Assembly: GCA_013215295.1 (NCBI GenBank)
Contig: JABSOZ010000027.1
Coordinates: 1-53,949, forward strand
Length of the DNA stretch: 53,949 bases
Direction of reading: 5' to 3'
Source of the DNA: Colwellia sp.
GTDB taxonomy: Bacteria; Pseudomonadota; Gammaproteobacteria; Enterobacterales; Alteromonadaceae
The notes below the pieces were generated by a model. The model was not told where the DNA came from and did not search any database. It was given only the letters and a program-made list of their open reading frames with translations. This document shows, one piece after another, positions 28,501-35,903 of the stretch; within the stretch, counting starts at the first letter, position 1, and every line of letters begins with the position of its first letter. The translations under genes and the position numbers were made by a program.

Positions 28501-28935
28501 GCTGAAATTAGGCGAGTACTTTATAGGCAAGGACAAAGCCAGTTTACTATTCCTTTTAAGTTGAACGTTAAATCAATGTCAGCAAATTTGCTAAAATTTG
28601 AATTGTTTTCACAAAGAACCTTGATGAGTTACCAACATGGTCCTAAATTATGGCAGGACTTTGTGTGGCCAAACTTATCAACACAAACTGAATTACTGGC
28701 AGTGTTTACGGATACGCAAGGACAAAAAAATACCATTAGCTACAACGGTGATTGGGCTTGGTTACAGCTTATTTACCAAAACTATCAAAGTGCTCAGGGA
28801 GAAACAGAGATAGTGATTGGTAGAAAAAATAAAGATATAAGATTAAAGCTGACGGTTGATAGTGATCAAAACCCGTTGTCACCGACATTTTTTAGTCAGT
28901 TTTTGCCACCTAAACAGTTATTAAGATCGCATTAA
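25555..28935 (+). CDS. tssM: TssM (IcmF-type), inner-membrane core protein of the T6SS
   Basis: The 1126-aa protein has two N-terminal transmembrane helices (about residues 9-27 and 34-52), a cytoplasmic region, a third transmembrane helix (about 403-423) and a long periplasmic domain that binds TssJ. The cytoplasmic region begins YRLPWYLFVSHNIEADS (about 95-111). Most TssM proteins read LPWYLVLGPPGSGKT here. The G-x4-GK-S/T P-loop is absent, so nucleotide binding is doubtful. The C-terminal beta-rich part (about 960-1120) fits the TssM end domain. It is the last gene of the plus-strand T6SS operon; a convergent hairpin follows. Confidence 0.92.
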   Translation: MTITLTKRHLITTLFILLFVGFSFSWYLLPNFYWLFGPAMAFTVITAIVLWLTHREDDDVKQRKALEKQDKITINKLFKSLIRELKDRGQYKQKYRLPWYLFVSHNIEADSAVLRQMGFKHSSVINIDSQLVVQIWLKNNAVMIAVSLSEHDHRVLNCTKLLLRKVKSFRSRQALNGVLLSQSIDHLLNQDKSNNKQMANDSRLVIDAAQKLCGQKLPLYVLFNQMANLADFCQFFASLEENNVDGCFGAMNNQPSQAESFTLSWFNSAFDNLCHRMGKAIVFAIDHQLNEAFRRSVIAAPVQFRQVKSNISLYLSELLLSKSSPQEYQFRGFFFTNTENNATVVDPLTKQIAYQLDHHEMVVSDGIKLSQSIFVAELFNRFIRPEAGMAQVNKLRGRLHLTFQISYFVFILSIIGMTAGLFKVNFDYYQSLNAETFVQLDIYKRSIKKAPYQSGNLADNVKKLIQVEKIYRDYKKPTPAYISDLVPNPSLFKALRKTYHKELLTVLLPSLVSDIEARLRSNQQSGNILQTANLLSLARALQIHSRAEWLVIKNYYQKSYKINTSVDKTMINHLMVLMDDLFLLGIPKVSINQNFILKSESMLNTVNRTEVIFNYIKSLPRFSSVVNIKDELGNKFLQLYRVKNSSILQVPVIYTPQGYSSLNLNANAPLIRDIISGNKSLLGEQLNEFEVNNLVQQLQRLYQKEYIAYWRGFIDNISLKSISEDNLSYYLNLLATKKDAPLTQFYDVIAYYTSPKLLSVLPKPEITDADDETSALLFDNKPAPMIPSVDQKLMEKAIQEKFSLYHDFTKADDNGVSKLSNLVTHFAKVKKWQDKSNKSNDGDAEYFQQLSSIDKDQSLYQLSEANVGIEQLDDYTSELIRVISNSIRQTVVSYLDKQWQQKMSTPFDTIFANKFPFNVTGESSVTLKEFNRYFKGDGIFDQYTTQLLARFKRVEGQVFLDSFIPNEAIYVSKETLIQLDKLAEIRRVLYRQGQSQFTIPFKLNVKSMSANLLKFELFSQRTLMSYQHGPKLWQDFVWPNLSTQTELLAVFTDTQGQKNTISYNGDWAWLQLIYQNYQSAQGETEIVIGRKNKDIRLKLTVDSDQNPLSPTFFSQFLPPKQLLRSH

Positions 28936-28945
28936 TTATTTCCAG

Positions 28946-28975
28946 ATGATTAATCTTATCTTCATGATTAATCAT
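28946..28975. terminator. Bidirectional hairpin between convergent tssM and PAAR genes
   Basis: ATGATTAATC (28946-28955) pairs perfectly with GATTAATCAT (28966-28975) around a 10-base loop, in the 91-base gap between convergent genes. It is AT-rich with modest T tails in both directions. Confidence 0.5.
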
Positions 28976-29026
28976 TATTGCCTAACTGCGATAAATAAGT
29001 AAACGGTGCGAGTAAAATTAACGCGA

Positions 29027-29326
29027 TTAACCAATCAATACCGTTGGCATGCCTGCTACTACAGTACCACCATGTGCACTACTATCACCCATTCGTATGG
29101 CCGGTTTTGAGCCAAATAAAACCGTTGTGCTACCCATGATTAAACTATCAGGTGGACCAACGCAAGTGCAGCTATCGCCCATAACAGAAGCAGGCATACT
29201 GCCAATAAGCACAGTAGGACATCCCGGGCCCAAAATAGGGCCTCCAACATGTGGTATGGGTGGTACGGCAGGCGTTTGCATCGGACAAACATGCATATCA
29301 GTGAGTCTAGCTGCGGGTAATCCCAT
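29027..29326 (-). CDS. PAAR-repeat T6SS spike-tip protein
   Basis: The 99-aa protein consists almost entirely of PAAR-type repeats: MGLPAARLTDMHVCP at the start, then glycine/proline-rich units (GGPILGPGCPTVLIGSMPAS, GSTTVLFGSKPAIRMGD) ending GMPTVLIG. PAAR proteins fold into a metal-bound cone that sharpens the VgrG spike and can carry effectors. Cys and His residues suited to zinc are present (MHVCP, CTC, AHGG). There is no toxin extension. Its ATG overlaps the stop of the DUF6931-like gene by one base, so it is made together with VgrG and its adaptor. Confidence 0.92.
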   Translation of the reverse strand: MGLPAARLTDMHVCPMQTPAVPPIPHVGGPILGPGCPTVLIGSMPASVMGDSCTCVGPPDSLIMGSTTVLFGSKPAIRMGDSSAHGGTVVAGMPTVLIG

Positions 29327-29931
29327 TATTTTTCCTCACTCATGGTAAGTAACTTAATCCGTAATGGTGAACCTTCAGCAAGTTTAATCCCGAGATCTAT
29401 AACTTTTAGGTAAAATTTTTCGTAACCTATATCTCCTTTTTTCCAAGCAGGCACTGCAGCAGCAATCGAAATGGTTGCGGCAATAGCATGGCCATATAAA
29501 AATGCGGGTGGCATTACCGCAGGAAGCTCTGGTGCAACGATACTACCTGTTCCAGACCAATAAACCGCTTTAGCTATCCAGGCTGGAGCAATCTCTAATC
29601 CTATTCTTTCGGCAAGTTGGTTGGCACGTATCCTATTGGTTTCGTTAGGTTGCTGTAACCATTGTCTAGCACTATTTATTGTCTGACGTTGAGGATTGTC
29701 CCATTCATCTAATCTAAGGGCTAATGACTCACTGGCCCAATATATGCCATCGATCATTGGAAGGGCATGGGCAATAAATTGAATTACATCGTTGTAAAGT
29801 TTTACATCAACTAAAGACGCTATTGCTTGTTTTGGTGACATTTTTGGGTCGAGTATCGCTTGGGCGTCTTCCGTTAATTCGTAACGTTCAATAATCGAAG
29901 CGATATTTGTATTGGGTATTTTTTTATACAT
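29326..29931 (-). CDS. DUF6931-like protein between VgrG and PAAR
   Basis: The 201-aa protein is predicted to be soluble and mostly helical, with no signal peptide. It resembles T6SS-linked DUF6931 proteins in having an LTEDAQAILDPKMSPKQAIASL segment, then VIQFIAHALPMIDGIYWASESL, a tract of Trp- and Pro-containing helices (SARQWLQQPNETNRIRANQLAE) and the conserved AKAVYWSGTGSIVAPELPAVMPP stretch. The exact biochemical role of the family is not known to me. Its position, overlapping both vgrG and PAAR by one base each, suggests an adaptor or chaperone for spike assembly or effector loading. Family assignment is from remembered sequence pattern only. Confidence 0.7.
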   Translation of the reverse strand: MYKKIPNTNIASIIERYELTEDAQAILDPKMSPKQAIASLVDVKLYNDVIQFIAHALPMIDGIYWASESLALRLDEWDNPQRQTINSARQWLQQPNETNRIRANQLAERIGLEIAPAWIAKAVYWSGTGSIVAPELPAVMPPAFLYGHAIAATISIAAAVPAWKKGDIGYEKFYLKVIDLGIKLAEGSPLRIKLLTMSEEK

Positions 29932-31925
29932 TAGTTTACTTGCACCAGAGAGCCTGAAATTTGTGTGATCCCAGAAGAGGATACTTTAGTTAAAGCAGTA
30001 GAGCTTAATTCTGCGCCAGCTGTTCCGCTTATTTTAACTTGTGCGGTTGAGCTTATTTCTGCTCCTGCGGTTCCAGCTAAACTTAGTTTAGCTGTTGCGC
30101 TGCCTTTAAGGTTAGCTCCAGCGCTGATTTTGATATCTGCAGTACTGCTAATTTTAACATTCGCACCACTTGCAGCGATATCACCCGACGACTTAATGGT
30201 TAACTTATCGCACGTTATTGTTATACCACTACTGCTTAATTCAATTGAGTTACCGCCAACAGCTAAGGTGATTTTATCATCCGCTTTAATGCTAATTTCT
30301 TTTGCAGTTTCAGATAGCGTCTTAGTGACTGATAAGGAATAATCATCTTTACCAATGATCGCAATGGCTTTTTCAGTCGTACTGCTAAATTCTGCGGTTA
30401 CCGTTTGAGTAAAATTATTTTCAACTTCTATAACATGGTCTTTCGCCGCATGAAAATAGAGTTGCTCGTTATCTGCTTTATCATCAAAGCGTATTTCATT
30501 TGCCAGTTTACCCAATTGTGTTTTTATGCCACTTTGACTGCTATTTACCTCAGGGTAGGGAGGTTTGTTTTTGCTATTATAAACACTGCCAATAACAACC
30601 GGTTGGTCAGGATCGTTATTAACAAAACTAACCAGTACTTCATCACCAATCCGAGGAATAAACTGCATTCCTAAGCTAGCACTCGCCATAGTTTGAGCAA
30701 CACGTATCCAACAGCTAGGGCTGTCACCACCCACTTTATCCCAATAAAACTGTACTTTTATTCGGCCACTTACATCATGTTGTGGTTGGCCCACATCGCC
30801 CCCAATAACAATAGCTGACTGCAAACCATTAATCGCTGGCTTTGTGATAGGTTGAGGGAAACTTGGGCTTGATATCGGCCGACAGATAAAATTGTTGTGA
30901 TATTTCACTGACTGCTCTGCGGCCTCAATGGTATGAGTGATGGATTCAATTGCATAATCACCTAACTGTTTACTGTCGGGGTGTGCAGACAAACTGAATT
31001 GAGTGGCTAAGGTGATATCTTCTACAATACTTTCTGCTTCAACAGAGCTGTAATCACTTTGCAGTTGGTTTAACCGTATTTTAGCCGTATCTGAAGTTAA
31101 ATCACTCATATCACCTTTGATTGAGTTAGTACCAAATTCGTATTGCGTTAACTTGGTATTATTGGCTATTTTATTAGCAGACTTTGTATCACCACTATCA
31201 ATGAGTTTTGTACTCTCATAATCATAGTTCACTGTGCTAATTGAAGCTGAATGAACTTTTAATTTTGGCTGCCATTTTTTGAGCAACAGTTGTTCACCTG
31301 TTCGACTCGCAATGTATTCTAGTTTGCTTATTGTTGCTTTTTCATAAGGAGAGTTTGGATCATGCAAAGTTAACTGATGGCTTTTATTATTATGGGTAAA
31401 GTAATAATGAATACCTTGTTCTGCTAGTAATCGTTGAACAAAGTCAAAATCTGTTTCGTTATATTGAACACAATAGTTTCGTTCATCTGAAGGTAAAGAG
31501 CCTAATGTATAGTTGCCCGAAAATCCTGCGTCATTGAAAATGCTTGTTAAAATAGCGGATAAAGTGGCTTGTTGAAAGACTTGGCTATTCTTACGTAAGG
31601 TCAATAACCATAACCAAGGTCTTAACGTTATTTGATATCGTTGATAATCATGATCACTTTGACTCTCGAGTAATTGTATTTCAGTTAAATAGCCATTGAA
31701 AACTCGTTTTTCTTTTTGTTTGTTATCAGCAACTTCATTCCAGTGGCACGTTATCAACTGCCCTAATTGATCTGCTGTTGAAAAGTTATTACTGACAAGT
31801 ATGCCTTGGATCAGAAAGGGTGTGGATAAGCTTTCTTCGATTATGACTTGATGTCCAAGGTGGGTATTACCGCTTGCATCAGAGAAATATAATCCTCTAT
31901 TTTCAACTTGATATGAAATGGCCAC
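29931..31925 (-). CDS. vgrG: VgrG/TssI, T6SS spike protein
   Basis: The 664-aa protein has the VgrG architecture. The gp27-like base covers about residues 1-380 (including FVQRLLAEQGIHYYFTHNN and KYHNNFICRP). The gp5 OB-fold follows (SGRIKVQFYWDKVGGDSPSCWIRV...GMQFIPRIGDEVLVSFVNNDPDQPVVIGSVYN, about 385-455). A C-terminal beta-needle made of degenerate Ser/Ala/Gly repeats (SSTADIKISAGANLKGS and similar, about 560-664) completes it. No enzymatic extension is present, so effectors must be carried separately, for example through PAAR or the DUF6931-like protein. The RelA/SpoT-like gene lies 192 bases upstream on the same strand and is the obvious cargo candidate. Confidence 0.95.
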   Translation of the reverse strand: MAISYQVENRGLYFSDASGNTHLGHQVIIEESLSTPFLIQGILVSNNFSTADQLGQLITCHWNEVADNKQKEKRVFNGYLTEIQLLESQSDHDYQRYQITLRPWLWLLTLRKNSQVFQQATLSAILTSIFNDAGFSGNYTLGSLPSDERNYCVQYNETDFDFVQRLLAEQGIHYYFTHNNKSHQLTLHDPNSPYEKATISKLEYIASRTGEQLLLKKWQPKLKVHSASISTVNYDYESTKLIDSGDTKSANKIANNTKLTQYEFGTNSIKGDMSDLTSDTAKIRLNQLQSDYSSVEAESIVEDITLATQFSLSAHPDSKQLGDYAIESITHTIEAAEQSVKYHNNFICRPISSPSFPQPITKPAINGLQSAIVIGGDVGQPQHDVSGRIKVQFYWDKVGGDSPSCWIRVAQTMASASLGMQFIPRIGDEVLVSFVNNDPDQPVVIGSVYNSKNKPPYPEVNSSQSGIKTQLGKLANEIRFDDKADNEQLYFHAAKDHVIEVENNFTQTVTAEFSSTTEKAIAIIGKDDYSLSVTKTLSETAKEISIKADDKITLAVGGNSIELSSSGITITCDKLTIKSSGDIAASGANVKISSTADIKISAGANLKGSATAKLSLAGTAGAEISSTAQVKISGTAGAELSSTALTKVSSSGITQISGSLVQVN

Positions 31926-32041
31926 TCAGTATCCTTTAAATGATTTGAATGAGAAATGTATAATAGTAAGAGAGTTCGGTTTACTACGCTTTTAATGTAA
32001 TTAATGCGTAATAAAACTAACCTAAACTCGAGATGTTTATC

Positions 32042-32097
32042 CTGCTAGTACCTTATTAGAAGCGATAATATTTGTAAAGGTATAGTGATACTAGCAG
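32042..32097. repeat. Inverted repeat between the RelA/SpoT-like gene and vgrG
   Basis: CTGCTAGTA (32042-32050) and TACTAGCAG (32089-32097) are perfect complements, with a shorter inner CCTT/AAGG pairing. It lies just past the stop of the RelA/SpoT-like gene on the minus strand and may end or attenuate its transcript before vgrG. The rest of the 31926-32117 spacer shows nothing else. Confidence 0.4.
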
Positions 32098-32117
32098 TAG
32101 TGCTTGATTATTGGTTA

Positions 32118-33233
32118 TCAGTCCAATAATACTCTTGCATTATCACCTTGCTCATAAATACAAAGGCTTACGCTAGAGAGTGCTTTAATCTCTTTTAGAT
32201 CAACGGTAAGGCTATGGTTACCTCGAGAGATATTGCCATTTAAACGTTTAACTAATTTTTCAACTTCGGTTAATGAACTATTGGCTTTAGGCACTCTATT
32301 TTTTATAAAAGAAAACCACTTATCTCCCATATTCTTGGCTACTTTTTTAATAACTTCGGTATTGGTGATAGTGAAGGGTTTATCTAAAGTGCCACCATCT
32401 CGTAAGATGTCATAAATAATATGGCCATTTTTTTTCGCCGCCATCATGTTTTTAGTATTTAATTGTAACTCACCAATATTGCCATTATTCATCTTAAGGA
32501 AAAACTTAATATCTTTATAGCCAGCGTCAGTAGCACCACAATTATATTTTGCGCTGTCACCTGTACTCGTACCGTACCTATCTTTCATCGCCGATTGGAA
32601 ATGTTGAAGCTCACTAAATTCCTGCGTTAAAGCAATCATTGATTTTGCCGCAACCATATCATCAGTGTTTTCAAAAATAATAGTCATTCGCGCTGCGTCT
32701 TTTAAATCACCAATATCATATCCTCTTTTTCGGTTGGTAATTTTATCGAGTGCACCGTGAAAATCTTTAACACCAAAATAGGCCCCTGGTGGTTGTTTAA
32801 CTATGCCGTTAGAAACTGAGGCTATTTTTATTGCATATTCTTTTAGTGATTCTTGTGCTTCAATCGTCTCCATAAACATCATAAATAATTGTTTACGCTT
32901 CAGCTGTGCATTGGAGATTTGATTTCTAGAGGCGTTGTCTTGTTGACCTGATGCGATTTTATTTTTAGTGTTTTGATCTAAATAATTATGAAGAGAATTT
33001 TTGCTGGTCATAATATCTAGAATTGATTCATCTTGCTTTTTGTTCGCACTATTTTGGTATTCAAAAGAAGCTATCTTTTGTTTTAATTGTGCTAATTTTT
33101 GTTGGTAATCTTTAACGTTTACCAATCGAAACCCTTGAGACATGTTATTTTGTAAATTAATCTTAGCCATTACTGCAGCACGATTCTTCTTAATGTTCGA
33201 TTGTGTAATTTCTATTGAAATGTCATTTATCAT
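32118..33233 (-). CDS. RelA/SpoT-like domain protein next to vgrG, candidate T6SS effector
   Basis: The 371-aa protein has a polar, Gln/Lys/Asn-rich N-terminal half (about residues 1-140) and a C-terminal domain that looks like a RelA/SpoT (p)ppGpp-synthetase-type nucleotidyltransferase. Signals in order are GVKDFHGALDKI (154-165), equivalent to the substrate-binding K/R helix; IGDLKDAARMTIIF (174-187), with Asp176 at the expected metal position; GYKDIKFFLKMNNG (238-251); GELQLNT (254-260), with Glu255; and GHIIYD (270-275). There is no HD hydrolase, TGS or ACT domain and no signal peptide. It is encoded directly upstream of vgrG-DUF6931-PAAR. A T6SS effector with a RelA/SpoT-like fold (Tas1, which makes (p)ppApp) is known in Pseudomonas. 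Activity and secretion here are inferred, and no adjacent immunity gene is visible. Confidence 0.7.
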   Translation of the reverse strand: MINDISIEITQSNIKKNRAAVMAKINLQNNMSQGFRLVNVKDYQQKLAQLKQKIASFEYQNSANKKQDESILDIMTSKNSLHNYLDQNTKNKIASGQQDNASRNQISNAQLKRKQLFMMFMETIEAQESLKEYAIKIASVSNGIVKQPPGAYFGVKDFHGALDKITNRKRGYDIGDLKDAARMTIIFENTDDMVAAKSMIALTQEFSELQHFQSAMKDRYGTSTGDSAKYNCGATDAGYKDIKFFLKMNNGNIGELQLNTKNMMAAKKNGHIIYDILRDGGTLDKPFTITNTEVIKKVAKNMGDKWFSFIKNRVPKANSSLTEVEKLVKRLNGNISRGNHSLTVDLKEIKALSSVSLCIYEQGDNARVLLD

Positions 33234-33457
33234 TAGATAACCTCAATGTTTCCAGCTTGATTGAAAAAGTAATAGTATTAAAATCTTTAGTACTTATTTA
33301 TATTGTGGATTAATTTATCATTCACAGAGATGGTCTTTTGCATTCTATTGTCTTCAAAAATCTATACTATAAATGTAGAAAGTAAAATGAAAAATTCAAC
33401 CGAATGAGAAAATTAATCTTGTCAGCTGAATTTATCGGTGTATTTTAATTATCGTAT

Positions 33458-35461
33458 TTACACTTTAAATTGTTTAACCACAGTAGTTAATGCGTCAGAA
33501 TTTGTTTGTAACTTGGCTAAACTTTCACTCATATTTGATGAGCTTTCGACGGTATCATCCGTCAGTAAACGAACATTTTCAACATTTCGTGATACTTCTT
33601 CAGCGACGGAAGCTTGTTGAGAAACAGCATCAGAAATTTCATGGGTTTGTAGTTGAAACTTAGATATAACCATAGTGATATCATTTAGTACCGTATGTAC
33701 TTGTTTTGTTAATTCCACACTTTGTTGTGCTTCATTTTGGCTAATGTTCATTACCGCTACCGCTTTAGTTGCAGTACTTTGCAATTCATCAATGATTGAT
33801 TCTATATTACTCGTAGATTCTTGTGTTCGCGAAGCTAGCGTACGAACTTCATCCGCAACAACAGCAAATCCACGGCCTTGTTCACCTGCTCTAGCTGCTT
33901 CAATTGCAGCATTAAGGGCCAGTAAATTCGTCTGATCTGCGATACTTCTGATTACGCTCAGTACTTCGCCAATACTTTGTGTACCCTCTTTTAATTGGTT
34001 AACAACATTCGAGGCAGAAATAACATTCTCTGAAAGTACACTTATTCCCTTAGTCGCTTGTTCCACAACACTAACGCCATGTGATACTTTCTCTTCGGCT
34101 TGACTGGCTAAATCATTGGACAATTTTGCGTTACCAGAAATATCGTTACTCGTTTGGGCAAGTTCAGTGGCCGCGGTGGCAACCATGTCGATTTCTTGTT
34201 TTTGGCCTTCAATAATACTATTGGCTTTTTGCCCAATACTTGCAGCTATTTTTGTTGATTGATTGACCTCTTTGCTGATATCAACAGTCTCTTTAACCAG
34301 TTGCTGAATTTTACTGACAAAGCGATTAAATTCTTCTACAAGATTACCGATCTCATCATTTTTGATCACTTCAATTCGTTTTGTTAAATCTCCTTCCCCA
34401 GTTGCCATGTCGCTCATAGCAACTTGTAACATATTAATACGTCTCATCAGTGGAATTGCCATTAACCAAACGACGAAAGCGATTAATGCGATAATGACGA
34501 CTACGGTAATACTTGAAGAAATGAACGCCTGTTCAACAGGTTCTGAAATTAATCTCTCAGGAACTAAAAAACCTAACTTCCAACTCATTAATGGATAATC
34601 ACTACTCACCTGATTAAAAATAACTTGATAGCTTTCTCCTTGCCAAGTGACATTAGAAGATCCTGAATTATTACCGGTGATTTTTGACTGTAATGCATCA
34701 AAGCCATGAGTATTGTTAAATTGTTTATCAACAGATGACATTAAAGAGCCGGGTGCAAAGTCTTTTTTGAAACCAGGGAAAAATACCAATTGGCCACTAT
34801 CCGTCATTAAAAATGCTTCACCTTCTCCTTGGTATTTGATGTTGGCCAATAAATCTTTACCAATAGTGCTAATTAAAATATCTATACCACCAATACCTAA
34901 AAAACGTCCATCGGGTAAATAGTATGGTCCTTTTACCGTTGCTGATATGGAGCCATCATTTGCATCAACGGCAGGTTCTGTAACGTACATTTTTCCTTGA
35001 TCTATACCTTCCTGCCACCAAGGGCGTTTATTGGTAAAATAATCCGCATCATTATAACGGCCGTCTAAATCAAAATATTCATGGGTATTTTCACTACCAA
35101 AAAATACACTTTTAATGGATGAGTCTTGATCTGAAAAATATTTGAAGTACTTAATCACGTCTTTATAATTTTTATCATCATCTAAATTGGATAACCGTTG
35201 ATCATAATCAGTAAACCAATCGATCACTTGTGGGTTAGAAAATATAGCGTGATTTAGTTGCCCTTTGGCAATAAAAAAATTACGAACTTCACCGGCTTGC
35301 TGACTAACAATACTCTCAATAGAGTTATTTACTTGTTTACGAGTGTCCTCACTGATATCAGATAAAACGAAATAAGAAGTTACGATGAGGAGAAAAGCTA
35401 CTGCGGTTGAAATACCAAAGACTAATTGGCGTAAAATAGAGCTGCGGAAGAAATTTATCAT
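33458..35461 (-). CDS. Methyl-accepting chemotaxis protein with periplasmic Cache-type sensor
   Basis: The 667-aa protein has an N-terminal transmembrane helix (about residues 11-29) and a periplasmic double-Cache-like ligand domain (about 35-300; includes [18 protein letters not shown] and [22 protein letters not shown]). A second transmembrane helix follows (about 312-335), then HAMP (about 336-390) and a long cytoplasmic signalling hairpin with the nearly invariant tip [20 protein letters not shown] and [15 protein letters not shown]. It senses a small ligand and controls CheA. The ligand cannot be told from sequence; dCache sensors often bind amino acids or organic acids. It stands alone, upstream of the RelA/SpoT-like gene on the same strand but 224 bases away. 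Confidence 0.95.
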   Translation of the reverse strand: MINFFRSSILRQLVFGISTAVAFLLIVTSYFVLSDISEDTRKQVNNSIESIVSQQAGEVRNFFIAKGQLNHAIFSNPQVIDWFTDYDQRLSNLDDDKNYKDVIKYFKYFSDQDSSIKSVFFGSENTHEYFDLDGRYNDADYFTNKRPWWQEGIDQGKMYVTEPAVDANDGSISATVKGPYYLPDGRFLGIGGIDILISTIGKDLLANIKYQGEGEAFLMTDSGQLVFFPGFKKDFAPGSLMSSVDKQFNNTHGFDALQSKITGNNSGSSNVTWQGESYQVIFNQVSSDYPLMSWKLGFLVPERLISEPVEQAFISSSITVVVIIALIAFVVWLMAIPLMRRINMLQVAMSDMATGEGDLTKRIEVIKNDEIGNLVEEFNRFVSKIQQLVKETVDISKEVNQSTKIAASIGQKANSIIEGQKQEIDMVATAATELAQTSNDISGNAKLSNDLASQAEEKVSHGVSVVEQATKGISVLSENVISASNVVNQLKEGTQSIGEVLSVIRSIADQTNLLALNAAIEAARAGEQGRGFAVVADEVRTLASRTQESTSNIESIIDELQSTATKAVAVMNISQNEAQQSVELTKQVHTVLNDITMVISKFQLQTHEISDAVSQQASVAEEVSRNVENVRLLTDDTVESSSNMSESLAKLQTNSDALTTVVKQFKV

Positions 35462-35798
35462 ATAATAATATCCGGATTAAGTAGTTGTTTTGGTTATTAA
35501 AGCGCTATTTAAATAACGTCTCTGTATTTTAAAACTTTATCATGACAGTTAACAAATCGCTATTGTGTCATTTAATAATTTTACTTTTCCATTCATTAAT
35601 AATGAGAAATACACTGTTTTGGCTTAAGTAATTGAACAGTTTTATTATAACTTAGTGCCAAATAGAGGGAAGTTCGCTGTGCTCATATTTTATGGGGCTT
35701 TTCTTTATCCTTACCTAATGCTATTTCCTATGTAAAAGAGTATTAATCACTCTGTATTGTCTATTCCTTAACCACAATGTTAACGATAATAGCAATGC

Positions 35799-35838
35799 AA
35801 ATGATAACCATTGCTATTTGTGTTGATATTTCTATTAC
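35799..35838 (+). promoter_or_regulatory. Fur-like box and promoter of the iron-uptake cluster
   Basis: Bases 35799-35819 (AAATGATAACCATTGCTATTT) match 16 of the 20 defined positions of the palindromic Fur consensus. A perfect 10-bp inverted repeat, AATAGCAATG (35788-35797) and CATTGCTATT (35809-35818), overlaps it. TTGCTA (35811-35816) and TATTAC (35833-35838) with a 16-base spacer could form the promoter under this box. The site is ~85 bases before the imelysin start. The rest of the 35462-35903 spacer also holds the divergent MCP promoter region, where I saw no clear elements. Confidence 0.65.
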
Positions 35839-35903
35839 GTTTAGTTACCATTGGTTAATATCTTGATTACATTTAAACTTTTAATACAAATAGGTAGGAA
35901 ATA

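Noticed and set aside
29049-29348. Plus-strand ORF opposite the PAAR gene
   Set aside because: Antisense shadow created by the repetitive Gly/Pro codons of PAAR; no ribosome-binding site or family resemblance.
33234-33457. Possible immunity gene beside the RelA/SpoT-like gene
   Set aside because: No open frame of useful length with a ribosome-binding site was found here or in 31926-32117.
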